Shown here one piece after another: positions 25,482-33,985 of a stretch of DNA of 52,155 nt. The stretch is from contig CALXHP010000009.1 in assembly GCA_944388135.1 (NCBI GenBank), positions 1 to 52,155 of the forward strand, written 5' to 3'. Below the pieces are notes generated by a model, which ran no database searches, was not told the DNA's origin, and saw only the letters and a list, made by a program, of their open reading frames with translations. Every line of letters begins with the position of its first letter. Positions within the stretch are counted from its first letter, which is position 1. Both the position numbers and the translations under genes were made by a program. Source of the stretch: an uncultured Gemmiger sp. (GTDB lineage Bacteria; Bacillota; Clostridia; Oscillospirales; Ruminococcaceae).

Positions 25482-26864
25482 TCACCGGTCCACCACGGGG
25501 ACGGGATCATCGCAGCGTTTGTCCAGGTCGCTGAGGTAGAGGTTGGTCTCCCGCACCACCACGCCGGAGAGCAGCAGCACGGCGATCAGGTTGGGGATGG
25601 CCATCAGGGCGTTGAGGGTATCGGCCACGGTCCAGACCAGGTTCAGCGCCACCACCGGAGATATGGCCGCCACCGCCACATAGACGATGCGGTAGAACAT
25701 CTGGCCCTTGCTGCCCACCAGGTATTCCAGGCAGCGCTCGCCGTAGTAGGACCAGCCCAGCACGGTGGAGAAGGCGAAGGAGATGATGCCCACCACCAGG
25801 ATGATGGGCCCCACCACGGGGATCTGGTCAAAGGCCAGGGTGGTGAGGATGCCGCCGTCCGAGATGGCCCCCATGTCGATGGCGGGGTTCTTCATGATGC
25901 TGGACACCAGCACCAGGCCGGTCATCAGGCAGACCACCACGGTGTCCCAGAAGGTGCCGCTGGAAGAGACCAGGGCCTGGCGCACCGGGTTGCGGGTCTG
26001 GGCAGCGGCCGCCACGATGGGGGCGGAGCCCATGCCGCTCTCGTTGGAGAAGAGGCCCCGGGCGATGCCGTAGCGCATGGCCAGCATGATGCCGCCGCCC
26101 GTCAGGCCGCCGGCGGCCGCCCCGGGGGTGAAGGCCAGCCGCACAATGGTGGTGACGGCTGCCCACAGATAGTCATGGTTGTAGATCAGAATGCCCAGGC
26201 AGCCCAGGATGTAGAAGGCCGCCATAAAGGGCACCAGTTTTTCGCAGACGTTGGCGATGGTCCGGATGCCGCCGAAGATGACCAGGGCGGTGAGCAGGGC
26301 TACCACCACCCCCACCAGCCATTGGGGAATGCCCAGGTTGGCCTGGCAGACGGTGGCAATGGCGTTGACCTGGGTGGCGCAGCCGATGCCGAAGGAGGCC
26401 AGCGTGCCGAACAGGGCAAAGAGGATGCCCAGCCATTTCAGGTGCAGGCCCCGCTCCAGGGCGTACATGGCGCCGCCCTGCATCCGGCCATCCTTGGTCT
26501 TGACCCGGTATTTCACGGCGATGAGGGATTCGGCGTATTTGGTGGCAATGCCGAAGATGCCGGTGATCCAGCACCAGAAAACGGCCCCCGGCCCGCCCAG
26601 GGCGATGGAGGTCCCCACGCCGATGATGTTGCCGGTGCCGATGGTGGAAGCCAGGGCGGTGGTCAGGGTGGCAAACTGGGACACTTCCCCCTCGGCGTCG
26701 GGGTCTTTGGTCACCGACAACCGGATGGCGGTGGCCAGTTTCCGCTGGATGCCCCGGGTCCGGACCGTCATGAACAGGTGGGTGCCCAGCAACAGCAGCA
26801 TCATGGGCCAGGCCCAGACCCACTGGTTGGTCACGTTGATAAAGTTGACAATGGCGTCCATCAT
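25482..26864 (-). CDS. AGCS family sodium:alanine/glycine symporter
   Basis: A 460-residue amino-acid carrier with 10-11 membrane helices that would import alanine or glycine with sodium. Family blocks seen are GTGNIIGVGTSIALGGPGAVFW, ATKYAESLIAVKYR, GIARGLFSNESGMGSAP and FDQIPVVGP. The tandem ATGs at 26864 and 26861 follow GGGAG by 11 and 14 bases. Longer in-frame starts lack a ribosome site and would break the N-terminal helix pattern. Monocistronic, divergent from the ModE-type regulator gene. Confidence 0.94.
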   Translation of the reverse strand: MMDAIVNFINVTNQWVWAWPMMLLLLGTHLFMTVRTRGIQRKLATAIRLSVTKDPDAEGEVSQFATLTTALASTIGTGNIIGVGTSIALGGPGAVFWCWITGIFGIATKYAESLIAVKYRVKTKDGRMQGGAMYALERGLHLKWLGILFALFGTLASFGIGCATQVNAIATVCQANLGIPQWLVGVVVALLTALVIFGGIRTIANVCEKLVPFMAAFYILGCLGILIYNHDYLWAAVTTIVRLAFTPGAAAGGLTGGGIMLAMRYGIARGLFSNESGMGSAPIVAAAAQTRNPVRQALVSSSGTFWDTVVVCLMTGLVLVSSIMKNPAIDMGAISDGGILTTLAFDQIPVVGPIILVVGIISFAFSTVLGWSYYGERCLEYLVGSKGQMFYRIVYVAVAAISPVVALNLVWTVADTLNALMAIPNLIAVLLLSGVVVRETNLYLSDLDKRCDDPVPVVDR

Positions 26865-26972
26865 AGGTGGTGATTCTCCCTCTCCAAAGTATCTGCAAAC
26901 GCAACAAAACAGGCGCACCCGCGCTGTGTACATCCTGCGCGAGCACGCCGTTGTGTCTTGCCAGTAATATTT

Positions 26973-27002
26973 ATGATACAACATTTGACGTTACGCCGTC
27001 AA
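26973..27002 (-). promoter_or_regulatory. AGCS promoter overlapped by an inverted repeat
   Basis: On the minus strand TTGACG (27002-26997) and TATCAT (26978-26973) are 18 bases apart. The -35 box is one arm of an inverted repeat, TTGACG-6 nt-CGTCAA at 26985-27002, placing a dyad over the promoter between the two divergent genes. It may be a regulator site. Which protein binds is unknown. Confidence 0.55.
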
Positions 27003-27078
27003 GCAGGGCCTTACTTTGCGCGGGAACAGCTTTTTGTGGTACAATGGCGGCAGAATCTTTTTCAAAGGAGTTTTTGCC

Positions 27079-27957
27079 ATGGCGCAGCCGTCCGTCTTTC
27101 TGATCACCGGTGCCCCCTGTACCGGAAAATCCACCCTGGCGGAGTGGCTCTGCCGCCGGCTGCCCCAGCCCGTAACGGGGGTGTGCACCCTCTGCACCGG
27201 GCGGTGCGGAGCAGGGCCGCTTTTCTCCCTCCGGGACCTGGCGACCGGGGCTGTGACCCCCTGCACCCGGGCCGCAGACGGTGAAGTTTCTACCTTATAT
27301 AATATATGGGACGGGAGCGGTGCCGGAAGTCTGCAAAAGGCCCTGCAGGGGGAAGGGGGGACCCTGCGGGTGGACGAAGCCCTGCCGCCCCACCCGGACT
27401 GCCCTGCCTGGAACGAAGCCCTGGCGGCGGTACTGCAAAGCGGCCGCCCCGTGGTGGTGACGGTGGCAGCCGACCGGCTGGCAGCCATCCGCCCCCTGCT
27501 TCCCGGGGCGGGGGTACAGCTGCTGGACCTGGACACGGCCTCCCCGGAAAGTCTGCGGGCGGCCCTGGCGGAAACCCTGCCGGCACCCCTTCACCCCGGG
27601 GTCACCGTGCGCCTTTTCCGGGAAGAAAAATGCTTTGGCCCCGGCCCCATGCAGCTGCTGGAACTGGTGGGGCGCACCGGTTCCCTGCACAGGGCCGCCG
27701 CCGTGATGGGGATGGCCTACTCCAAAGCCTGGAAGATCCTGCGGGAACTGGAAGGCCAGTGGGGCTTTGCCATGCTGGAGCGCCGCCCCGGCGGCACCGG
27801 AGGCGGGGGCTCCTCCCTGACACCGGAGGGCTGGGCACTGCTGGCCCGCTACCGTGCCCTGCGGTGGGAGACCGAGGCCGCCGCCCGGCAGGCTTTTGCC
27901 CGGTATTTCGGGAATTTTCCGGATGGTGGAGAGATCCGCTCCAACGAGAAAATATAA
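27079..27957 (+). CDS. P-loop NTPase fused to ModE-type DNA-binding domain
   Basis: A 292-residue fusion. ATG 27079 follows AAAGGAG. The N-terminal half (1 to about 170) begins FLITGAPCTGKSTLAEWL, a Walker A motif, and has a THEP1-like nucleoside-triphosphatase layout with LRVDEALPP as the possible Walker B. The C-terminal half (about 185-280) is a ModE/LysR-type winged helix: MQLLELVGRTGSLHRAAA, MGMAYSKAWKILREL and the SLTPEGWALLARY wing. No molybdate-binding Mop domain follows. Its place before the purine permease and molybdenum hydroxylase suggests it regulates or supports molybdopterin-enzyme genes, with nucleotide binding replacing molybdate sensing (inference). Confidence 0.82.
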   Translation: MAQPSVFLITGAPCTGKSTLAEWLCRRLPQPVTGVCTLCTGRCGAGPLFSLRDLATGAVTPCTRAADGEVSTLYNIWDGSGAGSLQKALQGEGGTLRVDEALPPHPDCPAWNEALAAVLQSGRPVVVTVAADRLAAIRPLLPGAGVQLLDLDTASPESLRAALAETLPAPLHPGVTVRLFREEKCFGPGPMQLLELVGRTGSLHRAAAVMGMAYSKAWKILRELEGQWGFAMLERRPGGTGGGGSSLTPEGWALLARYRALRWETEAAARQAFARYFGNFPDGGEIRSNEKI

Positions 27958-28106
27958 CATTTTGTATTATTATGGCGAAAATTGCAAAAGCAGCAAGATA
28001 AGTATGACTTTTACTGCAATATGTGGTACAGAAAGTACAAAAGCTGCCCGGCTTTGACAGGATTTTGTCGCTTTTGCCGTATTTTCTCGGGGGCCTGCCC
28101 CAAATA

Positions 28107-28137
28107 TTGACAGTGCACAGCCTTTTATTGCTATAAT
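28107..28137 (+). promoter_or_regulatory. Promoter of xanthine/uracil permease gene
   Basis: TTGACA (28107-28112) and TATAAT (28132-28137) are separated by 19 bases, longer than optimal. The leader of about 84 nt holds an imperfect hairpin at 28169-28196 without a T run. The stretch 27958-28106 upstream is AT-rich, contains small dyads (GTAC-AGAAA-GTAC near 28033) and no gene. I see no purine-riboswitch core. Confidence 0.55.
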
Positions 28138-28227
28138 AAAGAGATGTTTTTTGCTTTGCGGCGTGTTTTTGGGAAAGGCATGCCCGAAAAACAGACTTTA
28201 TGTGTCGGTCAAGAAAGGCGGCAAGAT

Positions 28228-29682
28228 ATGAAAGAGGAGATCCAACAAACCGAATCCAAGGGCTATGTGACGCCCTATGAATTCAAAGGCAAACTGCCTT
28301 GGCGGCAGGCGGTGCCCCTGGGCCTGCAGCACGTGCTGGCCATGTTCGTGGGCAACCTGACCCCCATCCTGATCATCACCAGTGCCTGTGCGGCAGGGGG
28401 CGGGGCAGAGGAATTTGCCCAGATCCAGGTGGCCCTGCTCCAGAACGCCATGCTGGTGGCCGGTATCGTCACTCTGGTGCAGCTGTTCTCGGTAGGTCCC
28501 ATCGGCGGCCAGGTGCCCATCATCATGGGTACCAGCTCCGGCTTCATCGGCGTGTTCCAGAGCGTCAACACCATCATGGGCGGCGGCATCCTCAGCTACG
28601 GCGCCATGATGGGCGCCTCCATCGTGGGGGGCCTGTTTGAGACGGTGCTGGGCGCCTTTCTCAAACCCCTGCGCCGGTTCTTCCCGGCGGTGGTCACCGG
28701 TACGGTGGTCATGTCCATCGGTCTGTCCCTGATCAGCGTGGGTGTGGGCTCCTTCGGCGGCGGTACTTCCGCCAACGACTACGGCTCCCTGGAAAACCTG
28801 TTCATCGCCCTGGTGGTCATGATCATCATCCTGGTCCTCAAGCACGGCACCAAGGGCCTGACCAGTTCCTCCTGCATCCTCATCGGCATCATCTGCGGCT
28901 ACATCATCTGCGCCGTGCTGCCCTTCTTCCTCTCCACCACCGGCGTCACCGCCGATGGGGTGGAGTACACCAAAGCCTGGGTGCTCAACTGGAACAAGGT
29001 GGCCGAGGCTTCCTGGTTCGCCGTGCCCCAGCTTATGCCCGTCAAGCCGGTGTTTGATCTGCGGGCCATCCTGCCGGTAGGTGTTATGTTCATCGTCACC
29101 GCCGTGGAGACCGTCGGCGATATCTCCGGCGTCACCGAAGGCGGCATGGGCCGTGAAGCCACCGACAAGGAGCTGTCCGGCGGTATCATCTGCGACGGCC
29201 TGGGCTCCACCTTCGCGGCCTTCTTCGGCGTGCTGCCCAACACCAGCTTCAGCCAGAACGTGGGTCTGGTCACCATGACCAAGATCGTCAACCGTACCGC
29301 CTTGGCCTTCGGCGCCGTTTTCCTGGTGCTCTGCGGCCTGCTGCCCAAACTGGCGGCCCTGGTCTCCATCATGCCCCAGAGCGTGCTGGGCGGTGCTGCC
29401 GTCATCATGTTCTCTTCCATCGTCATGAGCGGTATCCAGCTCATCACCAGCGACAAGCTCGCCCCCCGCAACATGACCATCGTCTCGGTGGCTCTGGGTC
29501 TGGGCTACGGCATGGGCTCCAACACCGCCGTTCTGGCCGGTCTGCCCCAGCTGGTCCAGCTGATCTTCGGCGGCTCCGGCATCGTGCCGGCCGCCCTGGT
29601 GGCCATCCTGCTCAATGTGCTGCTGCCCAAGGATAAGCCCGCGGAAGCCGTGCAGGCTGCTTCGGAAAGCACCAAAGGGTAA
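28228..29682 (+). CDS. NCS2 family xanthine/uracil permease
   Basis: A 484-residue nucleobase:cation symporter with about 14 membrane segments. ATG 28228 (MKEEIQQTESKG) follows AAAGGCGG. The earlier in-frame ATGs lie in the leader. NCS2 signature blocks are QAVPLGLQHVLAMFVGNLTP, GTSSGFIGV, SVGVGSFGGG, TAVETVGDISGVTE and GVLPNTSFSQNVGLVTMTKIVNR. Coupling to the molybdenum hydroxylase genes just downstream points to xanthine, urate or another purine rather than uracil (inference). Codon use is optimised as in gdhA, suggesting high expression. Confidence 0.93.
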   Translation: MKEEIQQTESKGYVTPYEFKGKLPWRQAVPLGLQHVLAMFVGNLTPILIITSACAAGGGAEEFAQIQVALLQNAMLVAGIVTLVQLFSVGPIGGQVPIIMGTSSGFIGVFQSVNTIMGGGILSYGAMMGASIVGGLFETVLGAFLKPLRRFFPAVVTGTVVMSIGLSLISVGVGSFGGGTSANDYGSLENLFIALVVMIIILVLKHGTKGLTSSSCILIGIICGYIICAVLPFFLSTTGVTADGVEYTKAWVLNWNKVAEASWFAVPQLMPVKPVFDLRAILPVGVMFIVTAVETVGDISGVTEGGMGREATDKELSGGIICDGLGSTFAAFFGVLPNTSFSQNVGLVTMTKIVNRTALAFGAVFLVLCGLLPKLAALVSIMPQSVLGGAAVIMFSSIVMSGIQLITSDKLAPRNMTIVSVALGLGYGMGSNTAVLAGLPQLVQLIFGGSGIVPAALVAILLNVLLPKDKPAEAVQAASESTKG

Positions 29683-29700
29683 AAAATCACAGAATTTGTC

Positions 29701-29726
29701 GCCCCGCCTCCCCGGCGGGGCTTTTT
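29701..29726 (+). terminator. Terminator after permease gene
   Basis: GCCCCGCC (29701-29708) pairs with GGCGGGGC (29714-29721) and is followed by five T. It lies 19 bases after the permease stop, so the hydroxylase operon is probably transcribed separately or by read-through. Confidence 0.88.
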
Positions 29727-29789
29727 CTTTGCCCGTTTCCATGGTATACTGGGAGCAAGAAAGCATACTTTTGTGGGGAGGTACTCACC

Positions 29790-30581
29790 TTGCTGACGAT
29801 CAAGCGATATGTCCGGGCCCAAAGCCTGGAAGAAGCCTATACACTGTGCCAGAAACGGGCCAACGTGGTGTTGGGCGGTATGCTCTGGCTCAAGACCCAG
29901 AACCGTACCGTGGACACCGCCATCGACCTGAGCGACCTGGGCCTGGATGCCATTGAAGAGACCCCCGAGGCTTTCCGCATCGGGGCAATGGTCACCCTGC
30001 GCCAGCTGGAACAGCACGACGGACTGGCGGCCCTCACCCAAGGTGCCATGGCGGAAAGCGTCCGGCCCATCGTGGGGGTGCAGTTCCGCAACCTGGCCAC
30101 CCTGGGGGGCAGCCTCTACGGCCGGTTTGGCTTCTCCGACCTGCTCACCCTCTTCCTGGTGCTGGACGCCAAGGTGGAACTCTACCACGGGGGCACCGTG
30201 CCCCTGGCGGACTATGCCGCCCGCCCCTATGAGCGGGATATTCTCACCCATATTGTGGTGCCCAGACAGCCTGGCCGGGTGGCCTACCGGGCCCAGCGCA
30301 ACATCTCCACCGACTTTCCGGTGCTGACCTGCGCCGTAGCTGTGCGTTCCGACGGGGTGCGCTGTGCCATCGGTGCCCGCCCCATGAAAGCCCGGCTGTA
30401 CACCGGCGACCCTGCCCTGCTGACGGGGGGCATCACCCCCGAGAGTGCGGCGGCCTTTGGCGAGAGCATCGCTGCCGAAGCATCCTTCGGCGGCAACCTG
30501 CGCGCCGGGGCGGACTACCGCCGTGCCATCTGCCCGGTGCTGGTACGCCGGGCCCTGCTGGCCTGTAAGGAGGAAGAATAA
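29790..30581 (+). CDS. Molybdenum hydroxylase FAD-binding subunit (XdhB/CoxM type)
   Basis: A 263-residue FAD-binding subunit of a xanthine dehydrogenase-family enzyme, carrying electrons from the Fe-S clusters to NAD or another acceptor. The start is TTG 29790, placed 8 bases after GGGGAGG. No better ATG precedes the conserved IKRYVRAQSLEEAYTL. The flavin-binding blocks NVVLGGMLWLKTQ and RNLATLGGSLYGRFGFSDL are the family's pyrophosphate-binding loops, and the CO_deh_flav_C domain follows (about 165-260). Stop and next start overlap as TAATG. Confidence 0.92.
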   Translation: MLTIKRYVRAQSLEEAYTLCQKRANVVLGGMLWLKTQNRTVDTAIDLSDLGLDAIEETPEAFRIGAMVTLRQLEQHDGLAALTQGAMAESVRPIVGVQFRNLATLGGSLYGRFGFSDLLTLFLVLDAKVELYHGGTVPLADYAARPYERDILTHIVVPRQPGRVAYRAQRNISTDFPVLTCAVAVRSDGVRCAIGARPMKARLYTGDPALLTGGITPESAAAFGESIAAEASFGGNLRAGADYRRAICPVLVRRALLACKEEE

Positions 30582-31060
30582 TGGAGATTCAACTGAAACT
30601 CAACGGCCGCCCGGTGCGGGACAGCATCGACGCCGACACCCTGCTCATCGACTTTGTGCGGGCCCACGGCTGCGCCAGCGTCAAGCGTGGATGCGAGACC
30701 TCCAACTGCGGGCTCTGCACCGTGCTGCTGGACGGCAAACCGGTGCTCTCCTGCTCGGTGCTGGCGGCCCGGGCGGACGGCCATGAAGTCCAGACCCTGG
30801 AGGGCCTGCAGGCCGAGGCGGAGGAATTTGTGGCCTTCATTGCCGACCAGGGCGCCGAGCAGTGCGGCTTCTGCAACCCCGGCTATGTGATGAACACCAT
30901 CGCCCTGCTGCGGGAAAATCCCGACCCCACCGACGACGAGATCCGCGCCTATCTGGCGGGCAATCTCTGCCGCTGCTCGGGGTACGAGGGCCAGCTCCGG
31001 GGCATCCGGGCTTTTCTGAGCGCCCGCAACCAGGCAAAGGAGGGACAGGACCGTGGCTGA
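30581..31060 (+). CDS. Molybdenum hydroxylase 2Fe-2S subunit (XdhC/CoxS type)
   Basis: A 159-residue small subunit with two [2Fe-2S] clusters. The plant-ferredoxin-like cluster uses CASVKRGCETSNCGLC and the later Cys of SCSV. The helical-domain cluster uses QCGFCNPGY and LCRCSGYEG. Every expected cysteine is present. Length is normal. It sits between the FAD and molybdopterin subunits with overlapping ends, so stoichiometric assembly is likely. Confidence 0.95.
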   Translation: MEIQLKLNGRPVRDSIDADTLLIDFVRAHGCASVKRGCETSNCGLCTVLLDGKPVLSCSVLAARADGHEVQTLEGLQAEAEEFVAFIADQGAEQCGFCNPGYVMNTIALLRENPDPTDDEIRAYLAGNLCRCSGYEGQLRGIRAFLSARNQAKEGQDRG

Positions 31061-33347
31061 ACTGAAAACCGTCGGCAAGCCCATGCGCAAAAAAGACGCC
31101 ATGAACCTTTTGCTGGGCAAGCCTGCCTTTGTGGAGGATGTGACCCCCCGGGACTGCCTGGTGGTCAAGGTGCTGCGCAGTCCCCATGCCCATGCGCTGA
31201 TCCGCTCCATCAAAACCGATATCGCCATGAAAGTCCCCGGCATGGTGGCCATCTTTACCTATAAGGATGTGCCCCACAACCGCTACACCAACGCGGGCCA
31301 GACCTACCCCGAACCGTCCCCCCATGACCGGCTGATCCTGGATCAGCGGGTACGTTTTGTGGGGGATGCGGTGGCCATTCTGGCCGGTGAGACCGAGAAG
31401 GCCGTGGACAAGGCCATGAAGCTCATCAAGGTGGACTACGAGGTTCTGCCCGCCGTGCTGGACCCCCACACCGCCAAGGACAACCCCATCCTGGTCCATC
31501 CCGAGGAGGACTGGGAGGCCCTCTGCCCGGTGGGCGCCGACAACAAGCGCAACCTGGTGGCCAGCGAGACCTGCGGGGAAGGGGACGTGGAGGATGTGCT
31601 GGCCCACTGCGACGTGGTGGTGGACCATGTGTGGCACACCAAAGCCTGCCAGCAGGCCATGATGGAGACCTTCCGCACCTACACCGAGATTGACCCCTAC
31701 GGGCGGCTCCATGTGGTCAGCTCCACCCAGATCGTATTCCATGTACGGCGCATCCTGGCCATTGCCCTGGGCATCCCCAAATCCAAGATCCATGTGGAAA
31801 AGCCCCGCATCGGCGGCGGCTTCGGCGCCAAGCAGACCTCGGTATCGGAGATCTACCCGGCGTTTGTCACCTGGAAAACCGGCCGGGCTGCCCGGATCGT
31901 CTACACCCGGCAGGAATGCCAGATCGCCGGCAGCCCCCGCCACGAGATGGAAGTCCATGTGCGGCTGGGCGCCGACAAGAACGGCAAGATCCGCGCACTG
32001 GATGTCTACACCCTTTCCAACTCCGGTGCCTACAGCGAGCACGGCCCCACCACGGTGGGCCTGTCGGGCCACAAGTCCATCCCGCTCTATACCGGCAGCC
32101 TGGAGGCCTTCCGTTTTGCCTACGACGTGGTCTATACCAACGTCCAGGCCGCTGGTGCCTACCGGGGTTACGGCGCCACCCAGGGCATCTTTGCGGTGGA
32201 AAGCGCCGTCAATGAACTGGCCGACCGGCTGGGCATCGACCCGGTACGCCTGCGGGAACAGAATATGGTGCGGGAAGGGATGATCATGCCCGCCTACTAC
32301 AATGAACCCGCCAACGCCTGCGCCCTGGACCGCTGCATGGCCCGCTGCAAGGAACTGTTCCATTGGGACGAGAAGTTCCCGGTGCGGGATATGGGCAACG
32401 GCAAGGTGCGCGCCGCCGGCGTGGCCATGGCCATGCAGGGCTCCGGCATCTCGGGGGTGGACGTGGGCTCCGCCACCGTCAAGCTCAGCGATGACGGTTC
32501 CTACAACCTGATCATCGGTGCCGCCGATATGGGCACCGGCTGCGATACCATTCTGGCACAGATGGTGGCGGAATGCATGGACTGCGACCTGGACAATGTG
32601 GAGGTGTTCGGCGCCGATTCCGACGCCTCCCCCTACGATTCTGGCTCCTACGCTTCCTCCACCACCTACGTCACCGGCAAGGCGGTGGAAAAGGCCTGCG
32701 AGCAGCTGAAAGGACAGCTCTGCACCCTGGCCGCCGAAAGCCTGGGCTGCACCTCCGCCGACCTGGAATTTACCGGCAAGGCGGTGCGCCGCTGCGACGG
32801 TACCGGGGAAATCAGCCTGGCGGACCTGGCCATCAAGTCCCAGTGCTCCAACAACACGGCGGTGCAGGCCACGGCCAGCCATTCCTCCCCAGTGTCGCCC
32901 CCGCCCTTCATGGTGGGCATGGTGGAGATCGAGCTGGACAAGGAGACCGGCAGCGTCACGGTGCTGGACTACAAGGCCGTGGTGGACTGCGGCACCCCCA
33001 TCAATCCCAACCTGGCCCGGGTCCAGACCGAGGGCGGCATCGTCCAGGGTATCGGCATGGCCCTCTACGAGAATGTGACCTACAGCGACAAGGGCCGCAT
33101 TCTGGAGGATTCCCTCATGCAGTACAAGATCCCCACCCGCCTGGATATGGGCCATCTGCAGGTGGAGTTTGAGTCCAGCTATGAGCCCACCGGCCCCTTC
33201 GGCGCCAAATCCATCGGCGAGATCGTCATCAATACGCCGTCGCCCGCCCTGGCCCAGGCTGTCTACCGTGCCAGCGGCGTCTGGGTCCGGAAACTGCCCA
33301 TCACCCCCGAAAAGATCCTGCTGGGGATGCGGGCCAACGGCCAATGA
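31053..33347 (+). CDS. Molybdenum hydroxylase molybdopterin subunit (xanthine dehydrogenase family)
   Basis: A 764-residue large subunit that hydroxylates an N-heterocycle at a molybdenum centre using water. It starts with GTG after AAGGAGG. Cofactor and active-site blocks are RIGGGFGAKQ, AAGAYRGYGATQ (substrate-binding Arg), SYASSTTYVTGKAVEKA and PTGPFGAKSIGE, with the catalytic Glu at its end. With a purine permease upstream the substrate is probably xanthine, hypoxanthine or urate-related. The family also includes nicotinate dehydrogenases, and the active site alone does not exclude that. A MocA-like transferase follows with ATGA overlap. Confidence 0.93.
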   Translation: MAELKTVGKPMRKKDAMNLLLGKPAFVEDVTPRDCLVVKVLRSPHAHALIRSIKTDIAMKVPGMVAIFTYKDVPHNRYTNAGQTYPEPSPHDRLILDQRVRFVGDAVAILAGETEKAVDKAMKLIKVDYEVLPAVLDPHTAKDNPILVHPEEDWEALCPVGADNKRNLVASETCGEGDVEDVLAHCDVVVDHVWHTKACQQAMMETFRTYTEIDPYGRLHVVSSTQIVFHVRRILAIALGIPKSKIHVEKPRIGGGFGAKQTSVSEIYPAFVTWKTGRAARIVYTRQECQIAGSPRHEMEVHVRLGADKNGKIRALDVYTLSNSGAYSEHGPTTVGLSGHKSIPLYTGSLEAFRFAYDVVYTNVQAAGAYRGYGATQGIFAVESAVNELADRLGIDPVRLREQNMVREGMIMPAYYNEPANACALDRCMARCKELFHWDEKFPVRDMGNGKVRAAGVAMAMQGSGISGVDVGSATVKLSDDGSYNLIIGAADMGTGCDTILAQMVAECMDCDLDNVEVFGADSDASPYDSGSYASSTTYVTGKAVEKACEQLKGQLCTLAAESLGCTSADLEFTGKAVRRCDGTGEISLADLAIKSQCSNNTAVQATASHSSPVSPPPFMVGMVEIELDKETGSVTVLDYKAVVDCGTPINPNLARVQTEGGIVQGIGMALYENVTYSDKGRILEDSLMQYKIPTRLDMGHLQVEFESSYEPTGPFGAKSIGEIVINTPSPALAQAVYRASGVWVRKLPITPEKILLGMRANGQ

Positions 33348-33916
33348 CCCATATCATCTACCTGGCGGCGGGGGCGTCTCGCCGCTTTGGCGCCGATAAG
33401 TTGCTGGCCCTCTGCAATGGCAAACCCCTGTTTGTTCATGGTCTGGAAACCCTGGCTGCCGTCTGTGCTGCCCGCGGCGACGCGGACCTGACGGTGGTGA
33501 CCAACACACCGGTCATTGCCCAGGCTGCCCGCGGGCTGGGGGCACGGGTCGTACCAAGCCCCCACAGCAGATTGGGACAAAGTTACAGCATCCGCGCCGG
33601 GCTGGACGGGGTGGAACCCCTGGCACCGGAAGATTTCCTTCTCTTTGCGGTGGCGGACCAGCCCCGGCTGCGTCCCGAAACGGTGAACCGCTTTCTGGAC
33701 CTGGCCCGGCCCGGCACCTGGTCGGCCACCGCTGCCTGTGGGGACCGGGTGGGCAACCCGGGCCTCTTCTGCGCAGCCCTGGCGCCTGCCCTGCGGACCT
33801 TGGAGGGGGACCGGGGCGGCCGTCCGGTGCTGAACCGGTACCCGGAACGGCTGCAGCGGGTGGAATGCCTGCCGGAGGAATTGCGGGACATTGACACCCC
33901 CGCCGACCTGGCGTAA
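33344..33916 (+). CDS. MobA/MocA-like molybdopterin nucleotidyltransferase
   Basis: A 190-residue NTP-transferase. LAAGASRRFGADKLL is the nucleotide-binding loop, LGQSYSIRAGLDG and LFAVADQPRLRPE hold the metal and base contacts, and ACGDRVGNPGLF is the late motif shared with MocA and selenium-dependent hydroxylase proteins. It likely adds CMP to molybdopterin for insertion into the preceding hydroxylase. Overlap with that gene supports a dedicated role. Cytidylyl versus guanylyl specificity is inferred from the hydroxylase partner, which needs the cytosine dinucleotide form. Confidence 0.87.
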   Translation: MTHIIYLAAGASRRFGADKLLALCNGKPLFVHGLETLAAVCAARGDADLTVVTNTPVIAQAARGLGARVVPSPHSRLGQSYSIRAGLDGVEPLAPEDFLLFAVADQPRLRPETVNRFLDLARPGTWSATAACGDRVGNPGLFCAALAPALRTLEGDRGGRPVLNRYPERLQRVECLPEELRDIDTPADLA

Positions 33917-33930
33917 ACACAAAAAAGAAC

Positions 33931-33971
33931 CGCCCCGTATCGTCACTCCACGATACGGGGCGGGATTTTTT
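33931..33971. terminator. Terminator between hydroxylase operon and degV
   Basis: A perfect 12-bp stem (33931-33942 with 33951-33962) around an 8-base loop is followed by GGATTTTTT on the plus strand and preceded by AAAAAAG, so it can serve both convergent operons. Confidence 0.92.
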
Positions 33972-33985
33972 ATGGAAACAGCCGA

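Noticed and set aside
27958-28227. Purine riboswitch before the permease
   Set aside because: I find no conserved three-way-junction core or loop motifs of the purine class, only short dyads.
30837-33344. An 835-codon minus-strand open frame opposite the molybdenum hydroxylase
   Set aside because: Antisense shadow of a gene with intact cofactor motifs.
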